A stretch of 64,000 nucleotides of DNA, taken from Oligoflexia bacterium (lineage in GTDB: Bacteria; Bdellovibrionota; Bacteriovoracia; Bacteriovoracales; Bacteriovoracaceae). Where the stretch lies: assembly GCA_024229115.1 (NCBI GenBank), contig JAAEST010000045.1, forward strand, positions 109,575-173,574. The letters run 5' to 3'. Below the pieces are notes generated by a model. The model ran no database searches. It had not been told where the DNA came from and was given only the letters and a program-made list of their open reading frames with translations. Numbering within the stretch: position 1 is the stretch's first letter; every line of letters starts with the position of its first letter. Of this stretch, positions 35,214 to 44,341 are shown one piece after another. The position numbers and the translations under genes are program-made.

Positions 35214-36268
35214 AACGTAGAGACTTTATTAAAAGTAATTTATTTTTCTTAAGTTCAGGGGCTCTGGGACTAAGTAGCTGTATAAATTCTTCTCATGAGT
35301 TCTTTATTGGCTGGAAATCAGAGTTATATAAATTTAAAGTGAGAGATAGTGTCATTAACTTTCTAGGTCACGATGTAGAATCAGTAGAACTAAGTTCTAT
35401 GTCCCATGATTCATTAAAGCTATCAACGAAGCATCTTTTAACAATACCAAAATGGGGAAAGAATATAGATATCGTAGATCTTGAACAGATGAAGATCATT
35501 CACACAATTAAGTCTGAGGGTAATGAAGAGTTTATGGGGCATGGGGTGATCGATCATAAGCGTAAGAGGATTTATGTGAGCGCGATTGAGTTATCTAATG
35601 AAAATTATGAAATTGTAGGAACTGGTTATATTCATGAATATGATTTAAATACATATAAATTAGTAAGGAAGTTTTCGTCGAATGGATTTCAACCACATGA
35701 GCTAGCTTTAGTAGGGGATGATTTATTAGTTCTCAATCCCGCTCTTGATAATCAGAGAAAATCAAAGAAACCAAATATATCAATTATTAATCTAGAAACT
35801 AAGAAAGTTGTGAAAAGCTTTATTCCTGAAGATACAAAGCTTTTATATAGTCATTTGGTAAAAATTGATAATGATAATATTTTTATTATTAATGAAAGGG
35901 CTGAGGGAGATGATGATAATAAGATATTGGCAATAAGATATTTTAAAGGTCAGTTTGCTTATGTAAAGGGACCAAATCAAATATTCAGTTCAGGTGGGCT
36001 TTTGAGTACTGACTTTGGAAACAATTTGGTTCTCGCAACTGCTCCACAGGATGACAAAGTATTCATTTGGAATAAGAAAGATTATTCATTTGTTAAATCC
36101 ATAACGATGGACAATCCTAAAGCAATTTCTTTTGATAAGAAAATTAATGGATTTGTGATTGGATGCTCAGATGGGATATATCTATTAAAAGAAAGAAATC
36201 TTGAATTGACGAAGCTTTATAAAATTAACTTTGGAGAGTCTGCCTCCAGCCATGGGCTTGTCGTGTGA
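35210..36268 (+). CDS. Tat-type exported (lipo)protein, DUF1513-like beta-propeller
   Basis: A 352-residue protein with MKRRDFIKS (twin-arginine motif), a hydrophobic stretch and GLSSC, so it is probably a Tat lipoprotein. The mature part contains regularly spaced blade-like segments (LLTIPKWGKNIDIVDLEQM, GHGVIDHKRKRIYVSAIE, GFQPHELALVGDDLLVLN, NISIINLETKKVVKSF, LVLATAPQDDKVFIWNKKDY). It resembles DUF1513 proteins, which are seven-bladed propellers associated with iron or redox functions; the match is from memory. It overlaps the previous gene and the next by 4 nt each (ATGA, GTGA). Confidence 0.6.
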   Translation: MKRRDFIKSNLFFLSSGALGLSSCINSSHEFFIGWKSELYKFKVRDSVINFLGHDVESVELSSMSHDSLKLSTKHLLTIPKWGKNIDIVDLEQMKIIHTIKSEGNEEFMGHGVIDHKRKRIYVSAIELSNENYEIVGTGYIHEYDLNTYKLVRKFSSNGFQPHELALVGDDLLVLNPALDNQRKSKKPNISIINLETKKVVKSFIPEDTKLLYSHLVKIDNDNIFIINERAEGDDDNKILAIRYFKGQFAYVKGPNQIFSSGGLLSTDFGNNLVLATAPQDDKVFIWNKKDYSFVKSITMDNPKAISFDKKINGFVIGCSDGIYLLKERNLELTKLYKINFGESASSHGLVV

Positions 36269-37215
36269 ATGATTTAAGATCTTTAAGAAACTATTTTCAT
36301 ACTTGCTTCTTTCATAATGGAAGAATGGCATTGAAAGAATATTTAACGAATCAAAAGAAGACAACTGTCTTTATTCCTAATATTACGTGTATCGCTTTAC
36401 CTCAAGTCGCACTTCAAAGTGGCCATGACGTAACGTATTTTAATTGGCTCGAGACACCAAAAGCTAAGCCAGGTGATATTGTTATCGTTCAGGCAGTGTT
36501 AGGTGTGCTTCCGAGTTTAAATTTACTAGAAGACTTCATAAAAAGTGGTAACAAAGTAGTTCTTGATATTTCACAGGCCTATTATATACCAGATGAATAT
36601 ATGGGTTTTATCAAAGAGATAGACTTTGTCTTTTCATCCTTTCAAGTCAATAAGCCTCATGCTAGTTCATCAAACTGGGGAGGTGTCGGATTTTTTAAAG
36701 AACAAATAAGTGGAGTAAAGAGGATATCTATATACAAGGAGTTAATCTTAAATCTTAAGGGAGTATTAATTGATGTCTTGCCAGAAAAGTACTTAAAAGA
36801 GTTCAATAGATATTTTTTAAAACAAGACCATTCTATTAATAATATTGATATCTATTTTACACAAAGAAATTTCTTATCTGAGGCTGAGAGTTCCAACGTC
36901 ACAATACAGAGTGATATTGATTCTGATCTGAAAGGTATTAATTGTGGTTTTTATTTTCCACTTCTTGTTAAAAATAAGAATGACTTTATTTTGAAGTATG
37001 GTGAAAAAGTTAAAATATATAATTGGCCACAGACAGTTTTATCCCCCTATAGAGGAAATCTTGATGAAGTGAACTTTCCAAATGAGTTAATTGAGAAGAC
37101 ACAGTGGTATGCAGATCATTTACTAGGAATAGTTATTAAGAATGAAGAAGATCATGAATGGTTAATCGCGAATATCGGTGAGATCAGGTCTAAATGGTCC
37201 ATTCGCAATTTCTAA
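36265..37215 (+). CDS. Divergent PLP-dependent (DegT-like) fold protein
   Basis: The 316-residue protein starts at GTG within GTGTGA (4-nt overlap). It keeps several landmarks of fold type I sugar aminotransferases: a phosphate-binding segment FFHNGRMALKEYL (15-27), VFIPNITC (35-42), VVLDISQAY with the cofactor Asp101, and SSFQVNKPHASSSNWGGVGFF with a candidate Schiff-base Lys130. It is shorter than the usual 360-400 residues and lacks typical C-terminal signatures, so it may have a modified or non-aminotransferase activity. It is convergent with the cupin gene, overlapping by 54 nt. Confidence 0.55.
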   Translation: MNDLRSLRNYFHTCFFHNGRMALKEYLTNQKKTTVFIPNITCIALPQVALQSGHDVTYFNWLETPKAKPGDIVIVQAVLGVLPSLNLLEDFIKSGNKVVLDISQAYYIPDEYMGFIKEIDFVFSSFQVNKPHASSSNWGGVGFFKEQISGVKRISIYKELILNLKGVLIDVLPEKYLKEFNRYFLKQDHSINNIDIYFTQRNFLSEAESSNVTIQSDIDSDLKGINCGFYFPLLVKNKNDFILKYGEKVKIYNWPQTVLSPYRGNLDEVNFPNELIEKTQWYADHLLGIVIKNEEDHEWLIANIGEIRSKWSIRNF

Positions 37216-37575
37216 AAAATAAACTTCACCTTCTGGGCATCTTACTTGATGCCATGACCCTTTTTTAAGAAGTATTGTTTCATTTTTCGAAAGCAAGTGA
37301 GTATTTTCTATATTTCCTTGATCATCATAAAACAAAATCTCTAGTTTTCCCTTCACAACGGTAAGAGTTTCATCTTTATCATTATGACGGTGAATAGCAC
37401 CTTTATGGTCGGAATCCATAAGTATCAACATCGTTTGTAAAATAGATTCTAAATCATCATGATAGTTGATTCTTGCAATAGTAGATTCAGATTCTTGTTT
37501 AAGCTTTCTCACTGTGTGGTAATCAGCTTCTTCAATGAAATTATTCTCTTTGAACATAAAAGGACTTTTCTTCAT
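37162..37575 (-). CDS. WbuC-family cupin metalloprotein
   Basis: A 137-residue single cupin. The metal-binding motif is GAIHRHNDKDETLTVVKGKL (two His and Glu), followed by ILFYDDQGNI, LKKGSWHQVRC and YFLEIANGPFRPDLTDI. This order and the DDQGNI segment match the WbuC-type cupins found in O-antigen loci. Its function is not established; an isomerase or sensor role on a sugar intermediate is usual speculation. The start lies directly beside the stop of the aminotransferase gene upstream (37576), so it is the last gene in a minus-strand unit with 38688-39623 and 37576-38691. Confidence 0.78.
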   Translation of the reverse strand: MKKSPFMFKENNFIEEADYHTVRKLKQESESTIARINYHDDLESILQTMLILMDSDHKGAIHRHNDKDETLTVVKGKLEILFYDDQGNIENTHLLSKNETILLKKGSWHQVRCPEGEVYFLEIANGPFRPDLTDIRD

Positions 37576-38691
37576 TTATAAATCCTTTAATATTGAAGCC
37601 ACTGTTTTTCCAATATAGTGAATCTCTTCTTCGGTAAGATTTAGTCCTCCAGGAATATAGAATCCGTTAAGAGCTATTTTTTCAGTAATAGGAAGATTGG
37701 TAAGATTCAAGTTCATGTTTTCATAAACAGGTTGTTTATTAAGTGGATAGAAGAAAGGTCTTGATCCAATTTTGGCTTCTTTAAGCTTTTTCTGAGCCAG
37801 TAAACATTGTTCTTCACTTTCCAGAACTAAACCATAAATCCAGTAGATATTTTCACAGTATTCATTCTTAGAAGGAGCAATTGTGACATGGCTAATATCT
37901 TTGAAATATGAATCATAGATCGCGGCCATCTTCTTCTTTTTTTCTATGAATTCTTCAAGTCTTTCCAATTGAGCAAGGCCAACCGCTGCTTGAAGATTTG
38001 TCATTCTCATATTGTGACCAATTTCATTGTGAAGAAAACGTCTTTGCGTTTCAAAAGCCTGATCTTTTAAAAACTTTATTTTACTAAAAAGTACTTCGTT
38101 ATTAGTAAGGGCCATACCACCCTCTCCACAACTAACAAGTTTATTCGCATAGAAACTAAAAATACTAATATCTCCAAATGAACCACATGGTTTTCCTTTA
38201 TAAGTAAGTCCATGGGCTTCAGCTGCATCTTCAACGATATAGAGATTATGCTTCTTTGCAATTACTAGGATAGGATCCATATCACAGGCCAAACCATAGA
38301 GATGAACTGGGAGAATGGCTTTTGTTTTATCTGTGATCTTAGCTTCAAGATCTTTAGGATCAATACAATATGTTACTGGATCAATATCACAAAAAACTGG
38401 TTTAGCTCCGGCCTTAATGACAGCGTTAGAGCAAGATATAATTGTAAGTCCTGGAATAATGACTTCATCATCTTCCTTTAGGTCTAAAGCTTTGAAGGCA
38501 AGTTCAAGAGCTGAGGTTCCTGAGGAGAGCGCCACTGCGAATTCACGCTGGCATAATTTTGCCATTCCTTCTTCAAACTTTTTAACAAAGGGACCCTCTG
38601 ATGAGATCCAACCAGTTTCTATACACTCATTAAGATATTTCTTTTCATTGCCATCTAATAAAGGTTCATTAACGGGATAAAATTTACTCAT
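37576..38691 (-). CDS. GDP-perosamine synthase-like DegT/DnrJ/EryC1 aminotransferase
   Basis: A 371-residue fold type I aminotransferase. The opening YPVNEPLLDGNEKKYLNECI and ETGWISSEGPFV closely follow the perosamine synthetase (RfbE/Per) pattern. ALSSGTSALELAF, VEDAAEAHG with Asp155 and FYANKLVSCGEGGM with Lys184 are the cofactor-binding elements. Per enzymes aminate GDP-4-keto-6-deoxymannose, the product of GDP-mannose 4,6-dehydratase, and a dehydratase-like SDR lies nearby at 40608. The pair would fit a GDP-perosamine or similar 4-amino-deoxysugar pathway, with the caveat that the SDR active site is altered. It overlaps the upstream oxidoreductase by 4 nt. Confidence 0.85.
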   Translation of the reverse strand: MSKFYPVNEPLLDGNEKKYLNECIETGWISSEGPFVKKFEEGMAKLCQREFAVALSSGTSALELAFKALDLKEDDEVIIPGLTIISCSNAVIKAGAKPVFCDIDPVTYCIDPKDLEAKITDKTKAILPVHLYGLACDMDPILVIAKKHNLYIVEDAAEAHGLTYKGKPCGSFGDISIFSFYANKLVSCGEGGMALTNNEVLFSKIKFLKDQAFETQRRFLHNEIGHNMRMTNLQAAVGLAQLERLEEFIEKKKKMAAIYDSYFKDISHVTIAPSKNEYCENIYWIYGLVLESEEQCLLAQKKLKEAKIGSRPFFYPLNKQPVYENMNLNLTNLPITEKIALNGFYIPGGLNLTEEEIHYIGKTVASILKDL

Positions 38692-39623
38692 TCGTTTTGA
38701 TCCTTCACATGGTTATAGATATTAAAGAGAAGTTGCATTGCTCTAATATTAGTATTCAAATTACTTTGATGATTATTACTTAGAATGTTTCTTAGTTCTT
38801 CTTCTAGAGAATATTTTGGCTTAAGTTCAATAGAGTTTTCTTTTCCATTTTGCTTAGTAACAATTTTGTCAGTCGTAATTTCACCTTCTATAAGTTTTCC
38901 ATTATTAAAACGATACTTCAGATGACAGTAACCTTCAGACTTTTGCCATGAACTCATAACTGAAATCTTTGTACTTCCAGATTTCAGAATCACAGATGCT
39001 TCTTTTTCAACTGAAGATTGAGTATCTAAATTAAATGAGGTGTCTAGAACTTCAATTGAATTAAATATATGACATAGAAAATTAATGACATGAATTCCAT
39101 TGTCGATTAATGTCCCACCACCACTTTTCGTTTTCTCTTTACTCCAGTCATTGAGAAGCTCAGGAGTATTGTGTCCAATTGAGATTTCAATTTCATTTAC
39201 TTGGCAGTAATCAACTTCATGAAGAAGGTGTTGAGTCACAGGAAAGTGTATGAAGTTTTCTCCCATATTAATTCTGTTCTTTTGATCTTTAGATAAAGAG
39301 ACTAATTGTGAAAGCTCTTCACTCGATTTCACAATTGGCTTTTCGCAGAGAACTTTACCCTCAAAAAGTTGGCACACTTCTTTAATATGTTCGAGATGGA
39401 AATGGTTGGGAGAAGAGATTATGACGAGATCAAAATTTCTTTGTTTAACTTCTTCAAAATTATTGAAAATATTCTCATTTTTAAGGGCCTTAAAATCCCT
39501 TTTGAGCTCTTCTTTTCTCTGTGCATCTGTTTCTAAGATATAGGTGTCTAAACCCAAATTTTGGGCCACTTTTAGTCTCTTAGAGCCGAATTTACCACAG
39601 CCAATGATTAATATTTTCAACAA
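38688..39623 (-). CDS. Gfo/Idh/MocA family NAD(P)-dependent oxidoreductase
   Basis: A 311-residue protein with an N-terminal Rossmann fold (IIGCGKFGSKR near residue 6), SSPNHFHLEHIKEVC and the family signature CEKPIVKS, followed by an alpha/beta C-terminal domain containing GGGTLIDNGIHVINFL. These are hallmarks of sugar dehydrogenases acting on nucleotide or free sugars. It leads the unit with the perosamine-synthase-like gene and the WbuC cupin, so it likely oxidises or reduces the same nucleotide sugar. The substrate is unknown. Confidence 0.85.
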   Translation of the reverse strand: MLKILIIGCGKFGSKRLKVAQNLGLDTYILETDAQRKEELKRDFKALKNENIFNNFEEVKQRNFDLVIISSPNHFHLEHIKEVCQLFEGKVLCEKPIVKSSEELSQLVSLSKDQKNRINMGENFIHFPVTQHLLHEVDYCQVNEIEISIGHNTPELLNDWSKEKTKSGGGTLIDNGIHVINFLCHIFNSIEVLDTSFNLDTQSSVEKEASVILKSGSTKISVMSSWQKSEGYCHLKYRFNNGKLIEGEITTDKIVTKQNGKENSIELKPKYSLEEELRNILSNNHQSNLNTNIRAMQLLFNIYNHVKDQNE

Positions 39624-39707
39624 CTTATCCCGTTTTACTTCTTTGAGTCTCTATATCTTTATCATATAATAGTTTTAGGTATTTACTAACATCTTTTTGA
39701 GGTTTTT

Positions 39708-40604
39708 GTGCTAATTAGCGTTGTCTATTCATTCTACAATGAAGAGAAGGTTCTCCCTGAATTGATCGAGAGAACTATCAAGTCTCTTGAGAGCACAGGT
39801 CATCAATATGAGATTATCTTCGTAAACGATTCTTCAACAGATGATTCATACAAGTTACTAAAAGAAAAAGCCGCAGAAAATAAATCAATTAAGATCATCA
39901 ATATGTCTGGAAATTATGGACAAACTCAATGCGTGATCGCAGGACTTAATTATGCTCAAGGTGATGCCGCTATTTATCTCGATGCTGATCTTCAAGATCC
40001 TCCAGAACTTTTCCCTAAGTTGATAGAACAATGGCAAAAGGGAAGTGAGGTTGTTCTAACAAAGAGAACACGAAGACTTGGTGAAAATCCTCTAAAGATG
40101 CTCTTAACAAAGTTAGGATATGTTTTTTGGAGTAAAGCCGCCAAAGTTAAAATGAATATTGAATGTGGAGATTTTGTTCTTCTTGATAAGAAAGTTTATA
40201 AGAAACTATCTGAATTTACTGAAGAAGATCCATTTCTAAGAGGTCTTGTTGCTTGGCTTGGTTATAAACAATCGATTGTAGAATATAAGAGAGAAGCTCG
40301 CTTTGCAGGGGAGACCCATTTTCCTTTTTGGGGAGGTAACCCAATCGAGACATTCTTTATCGGTCTTACTTCTTTCAGTATCTTTCCACTTTATATCACT
40401 TTCTTTATTGCAGGACTGTTCCTAGTAATGAGTTTACTCAGTTTGATATTATTCTTTTCTGAGTCCTTACTTTTCACAGTGATCACACTTGGCTTTGGAA
40501 CATTACACTTTTGTCTTGGAATTATCGGGATCTATCTTGCTCGAGTACATTTTCAGTCGAGAAGAAGAAAGCTCTACAATGTTGAGAGCTTAACAAATCT
40601 TTAG
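39708..40604 (+). CDS. DPM/GtrB-type GT2 glycosyltransferase with two membrane helices
   Basis: The 298-residue protein begins at GTG 39708 with GAGG five bases upstream. It has VVYSFYNEE, FVNDSSTDDS, the DADLQDPPE metal and substrate motif near residue 92, and a C-terminal pair of transmembrane helices (LTSFSIFPLYITFFIAGLF and the helix around 245-275). This is the standard layout of polyprenyl-phosphate glucosyl or aminoarabinosyl transferases (GtrB/ArnC-like). It would supply a lipid-linked sugar to membrane transferases in the window. It is convergent with the SDR gene at 40608. Confidence 0.9.
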   Translation: MLISVVYSFYNEEKVLPELIERTIKSLESTGHQYEIIFVNDSSTDDSYKLLKEKAAENKSIKIINMSGNYGQTQCVIAGLNYAQGDAAIYLDADLQDPPELFPKLIEQWQKGSEVVLTKRTRRLGENPLKMLLTKLGYVFWSKAAKVKMNIECGDFVLLDKKVYKKLSEFTEEDPFLRGLVAWLGYKQSIVEYKREARFAGETHFPFWGGNPIETFFIGLTSFSIFPLYITFFIAGLFLVMSLLSLILFFSESLLFTVITLGFGTLHFCLGIIGIYLARVHFQSRRRKLYNVESLTNL

Positions 40605-40607
40605 AGA

Positions 40608-41564
40608 TTAGCTTTGTGCTAAAACATCTTGGATCATTTTTTCAACGAGGGCCTTTCCTTTAAGTTTTGGATCAAAACCAATCATTTTCTTTGCTTTTGA
40701 AATATCACCTCGAAGTAATCCCATCTTACCTGGTCTTTCAAATTCCTTGCTGTATTTTACATGATCTTCAAAATTCAGATCAAAGTGAGAAAAAGCAATA
40801 TCACAAACTTCACGTAAACTAATTGTTTCTCCCGTAGAGATAATAAAATCTTCAGGTGAATCTAGTTCTAAAATTTTATCAAAAGTTTCTACGTACTCTA
40901 GAGCGTGACCATAATCAACTTCAACATCAATAGGTCCCAGTGTTAAGTCCTTTTGTTGGCCTTTTGAAATTCGGATAGCTCCACCAACAATTTTATTAAG
41001 AACATAATCCTCATCTTTTTTTACAGAAGTATGATTATAAAGTGTGGCAGTTGAGACGAACAGTCCATGAGCATCGCGATAGTAATGGCAAAGACATTTG
41101 GCAAAGACCTTTGCCGCCGCATAAGGGCTTTGAGGATTGAAATGAGTCCCTTCGTTTTGAGGAGATACATCTGTCTTACCAAACATATGACTTGATAATG
41201 GCTGAAAGTATTTACAGTTAGGTAGAGTTTCTTTAAGTATTTCTAAGATATCGGCAACGGCCTTACCTGTGATGTCACAAGAATAACCTGGTGTCTTATA
41301 ACTCCAACCAACGTGGTCTTGATCAGCTTCATTGAATATTTTTGTAGGTTGAACTTCTTTAATGACTCGATAAAGAGATATTGGATCACCTAAGTCTCCT
41401 TGGTGAAGAGTAATGTCATTTAAAAGATGTTCGATGTTTTTAAAGTTTCCAGTAGAAGTACGTCTATAAAGTCCGTGAACTTCTTTATTTTGATTTAAGA
41501 GATGTTCAGCTAGATAACTTCCATCTTGACCAGTAATTCCTAAAATTAATACTTTTTCTTTCAT
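40608..41564 (-). CDS. GDP-mannose 4,6-dehydratase-like SDR with active-site Glu replaced by His
   Basis: The 318-residue protein opens with ILGITGQDGSYLAEHLL and GLYRRTSTGN, the diagnostic start of GDP-mannose 4,6-dehydratases. Catalytic Y148 and K152 are present (SPYAAAKVF). However, the usual S/T-S-E-M/L-Y-G block reads S124-S125-H126-MFG, so the Glu that acts as base in dehydratases (E134 in the E. coli enzyme by this spacing) is His. The NLAAQSHV block also reads NEADQDHV. The protein may therefore be a reductase, an epimerase or a modified dehydratase. It overlaps the C-methyltransferase gene upstream by 4 nt, which suggests a methylated deoxysugar pathway. Confidence 0.82.
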   Translation of the reverse strand: MKEKVLILGITGQDGSYLAEHLLNQNKEVHGLYRRTSTGNFKNIEHLLNDITLHQGDLGDPISLYRVIKEVQPTKIFNEADQDHVGWSYKTPGYSCDITGKAVADILEILKETLPNCKYFQPLSSHMFGKTDVSPQNEGTHFNPQSPYAAAKVFAKCLCHYYRDAHGLFVSTATLYNHTSVKKDEDYVLNKIVGGAIRISKGQQKDLTLGPIDVEVDYGHALEYVETFDKILELDSPEDFIISTGETISLREVCDIAFSHFDLNFEDHVKYSKEFERPGKMGLLRGDISKAKKMIGFDPKLKGKALVEKMIQDVLAQS

Positions 41565-42802
41565 GATAAAACCTTAAACTCTGGAAGAGGAACAAGAAAT
41601 TTTCCACCTTGATCTCTCCAATCCTTTTCTCTTTCATACATCTCATTAATAAATGTGTAAGGAAGAACTAGAAAATAATCTGGAGAGGCTTTTCTTGCTT
41701 CATCTTCTGAAACAATTGGAATTTTCGTACCAATTGTATACTTTCCATATTTCTCAGGGCTTCTTTCAGCTGCCTTTTGAATTAATTTATGATCCAGTCC
41801 ATAGTACTGAAGGATCGTATTACCTTTAGTTGATGCCCCATAGACCCAAACGCTTTTACCTTCTTCATTGGCCTTTTTTATAAATTGAAGACATTCTTCT
41901 TTTGCTTTATCAACTTCTTGGAAGAACTTCTCGAAAGCTTCTTTTGTATTATATTGGCGATCTTCAATAAAAGCGTCTTGTACTCTTTGCTTTGCAAGTT
42001 CACTGACTGGATATGTGCCATCTTTTTTCTTAATGAAAATTCTATAACTTTCGTTATTAACCTTGTTGGTTTTTATATCAAAAATTTCGAGTTGATATTT
42101 TTCAAAAAGATAATTAAGGGAATCAAGTGAGTAATACTCTAAGTGCTCGTGATTAATATTCCCAAGGTCAATAGTTTGAAGCATATTCTTATTACACATA
42201 AGTTGAGCAATAAAAACTCCATCATCACTTAAGCAATCTGAAATATCAGAAATAAACTTATTGGGATCTTCAAGATCATAGAACATTCCAATAGCCGTGA
42301 TTATTTTAGCTTTCGAGTTACAAAAGTTTTGATAATTTTCTTTTGTCCAAAAATCATTGATGAAGATATCGCAACCTTGTGCTCCTTCTTTTGCAAGATT
42401 TTTGGCAGGCTCAACACCAACTTTAATTATATTTGATTGGGTATAAGTACGTATAAGAGTTCCATCATTACTTCCAATATCTAAGACAATGTCTTTGTCT
42501 TCTAAAATACCAAGCTCTTCAATTTCTTTTGTGATATCTCTTAGAGCATCTTTCATACTTTGAGTCACACCACTGCGATACCAATAGAACTGACGATAAA
42601 GAAGTTCTTGAGGAGCTGTGTGCTCTAGTTGCAAAAGTTTACAGTGAGGACAAAAGACAAGAACAAGAGGAGCGTGAGGAAACTCTTCATGATTCTCCTT
42701 CTCAGGGAAATTACTCACATAGTGCATACCCATATCTTTAATCAGCTCTAAGTCTGGATTATGACATGATCGACAATGTTTTATAGTCTTATATTCGTTC
42801 AA
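41561..42802 (-). CDS. Sugar C-methyltransferase (zinc-binding N-terminal, SAM core, C-terminal domain)
   Basis: This 413-residue protein has the three-part layout of NovU/TylC3-type sugar C-methyltransferases. The N-terminal zinc site consists of CRSC near residue 10 and CPHC near residue 53. The SAM domain contains VLDIGSNDGTLIRTY and later ITAIGMFYDLEDPNKF and NINHEHLEYYS. The C-terminal domain contains VWVYGASTKGNTILQYYGLD. Such enzymes place a methyl branch next to a keto group on a nucleotide-linked deoxysugar. It forms a two-gene unit with the dehydratase-like SDR downstream, so together they may make a branched deoxysugar. Confidence 0.9.
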   Translation of the reverse strand: MNEYKTIKHCRSCHNPDLELIKDMGMHYVSNFPEKENHEEFPHAPLVLVFCPHCKLLQLEHTAPQELLYRQFYWYRSGVTQSMKDALRDITKEIEELGILEDKDIVLDIGSNDGTLIRTYTQSNIIKVGVEPAKNLAKEGAQGCDIFINDFWTKENYQNFCNSKAKIITAIGMFYDLEDPNKFISDISDCLSDDGVFIAQLMCNKNMLQTIDLGNINHEHLEYYSLDSLNYLFEKYQLEIFDIKTNKVNNESYRIFIKKKDGTYPVSELAKQRVQDAFIEDRQYNTKEAFEKFFQEVDKAKEECLQFIKKANEEGKSVWVYGASTKGNTILQYYGLDHKLIQKAAERSPEKYGKYTIGTKIPIVSEDEARKASPDYFLVLPYTFINEMYEREKDWRDQGGKFLVPLPEFKVLS

Positions 42803-42859
42803 AGTTTGCCTAAATATGAATAAATCTATGTTAAGCTAGTATACAAGTATTTGATATAA

Positions 42860-44341
42860 ATGAGAAATATGCTTACTAAAAAGAAAGTACACAAAATCGC
42901 ATTTCTTAATCCTGGAGGAAGATCTTCTTCTTACCAAGATTTAAGTAAAACTCTTACCGCTAAAGAGCCACCATTGTGGGCCTTGCTCTTTGCTGCCCTC
43001 ACAAGAAATTTAGGCGCCGATGCCAAAGTAATCGACTCAAATATTCTTAACATTGACGAAAAAGAAGTGACCAAAAGAGTAATCGATTACTCACCAGATC
43101 TTGTATGTATTCCAGTTTATGGTCACAATCCTTCAGCCTCAACTCAGACTATGCCGGCGCTAAGAAAGTTGGTGACAGAACTTCATAAACAAATGGTAAC
43201 TGAAATTTTAGTTATTGGTACTCATCCAGCAGCACTTCCTGAGAGAACATTAAGAGAAGAAAAAGTTAAATATGTTTGTACTGGAGAAGGCTTTGTCACT
43301 TTAAAAGACTTTATCCAGCAAGATAATCTTTCAGATGTAAGAGGTTTGGCATTTTTAGAAAATGAAAAGTTTCTTAAAACAATGCCAGCACCTTTATTAG
43401 AAAATTTAGATGAGGAAATACCAAGTCCTGCTTGGGATCTTGTTCCGATTAGTGAGTATCGTTGTCATAATTGGCATGCCTTTGGAGAGAGTGAGCGATC
43501 TCCTTATGTATCGATGCTAACAACACTTGGTTGTCCTTACCAATGTAGCTTTTGTAATATTCAAGCTCCTTTTAGAGAAGGAGAGGCTTTAGCGAAAAAC
43601 GATAATAATAGTTATCGCTATTGGAGTCCTAAAGTTATTGGAGATCAGCTTGAAGAATTAAATACTAAATATGGTGTTCGTCATATTAAGTTTATGGATG
43701 AGATGTTTGTTCTTAATAAAACCCATGTGCTTGGTATTTGTGATGAGATTATAAAAAGAAAACTAGATCTTAATATCTGGGCTTATTCAAGAGTTGATAC
43801 TTTAAGTGATGAAGTGGCTAAGAAAATGTCTGAAGCTGGAATAAGATGGGTTTGCCTTGGTATTGAAACAGTGAATGAAGATATTGCACAAGGAATTAAT
43901 AAGAAAACATCGAATGAAAAAGTCTTTAGGGCTATTAATATTCTTAAGGAAAACAATATTAATATTATTGGGAACTTTATCTTTGGGCTTCCTGATGATG
44001 ATGAAGAAAAACTTCAGAATGTCCTTAAGCTCTCTAAAGAGCTTGAACTTGAATATGTAAACTTCTATTGTACGATGGCACTTCCTGGTTCTGCTCTTTA
44101 CTCTGAAGATATAAAGAGAGAAGAGAATTGGAATGAATATAGTCAATTAGGTTTTGAAACAAAGCCGATGAATACGAAATATCTTAAAGCAGAAGAAATT
44201 CTAAAATTTAGAGATCAGGCCTTTAACGATTACTTTGGTGACGAAAAGTATCTAAACTTTATTGAGAATAAGTTTGGAAAGAAAGATCGTGAAGATATTG
44301 AAGAGATGCTAAAAATTCCACTAAAAAGAAAAAATATCTAA
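42860..44341 (+). CDS. Cobalamin-binding-domain radical SAM enzyme
   Basis: A 493-residue protein with a B12-binding-type N-terminal domain (about 10-160, including VLVIGTHPAALPERTL-type strand and VCTGEGE/F segment). The radical SAM core has TTLGCPYQCSFCNIQAP (C225, C229, C232), GIETVNEDIAQGINKK and FIFGLPDDDEE. It resembles 12930-14291 in architecture. No Shine-Dalgarno sequence is seen; a second ATG lies three codons in. It is divergent from the sugar C-methyltransferase gene and ends next to the stop of the radical SAM gene at 44342. It could methylate or rearrange a sugar or lipid of the surface glycan. Confidence 0.87.
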   Translation: MRNMLTKKKVHKIAFLNPGGRSSSYQDLSKTLTAKEPPLWALLFAALTRNLGADAKVIDSNILNIDEKEVTKRVIDYSPDLVCIPVYGHNPSASTQTMPALRKLVTELHKQMVTEILVIGTHPAALPERTLREEKVKYVCTGEGFVTLKDFIQQDNLSDVRGLAFLENEKFLKTMPAPLLENLDEEIPSPAWDLVPISEYRCHNWHAFGESERSPYVSMLTTLGCPYQCSFCNIQAPFREGEALAKNDNNSYRYWSPKVIGDQLEELNTKYGVRHIKFMDEMFVLNKTHVLGICDEIIKRKLDLNIWAYSRVDTLSDEVAKKMSEAGIRWVCLGIETVNEDIAQGINKKTSNEKVFRAINILKENNINIIGNFIFGLPDDDEEKLQNVLKLSKELELEYVNFYCTMALPGSALYSEDIKREENWNEYSQLGFETKPMNTKYLKAEEILKFRDQAFNDYFGDEKYLNFIENKFGKKDREDIEEMLKIPLKRKNI

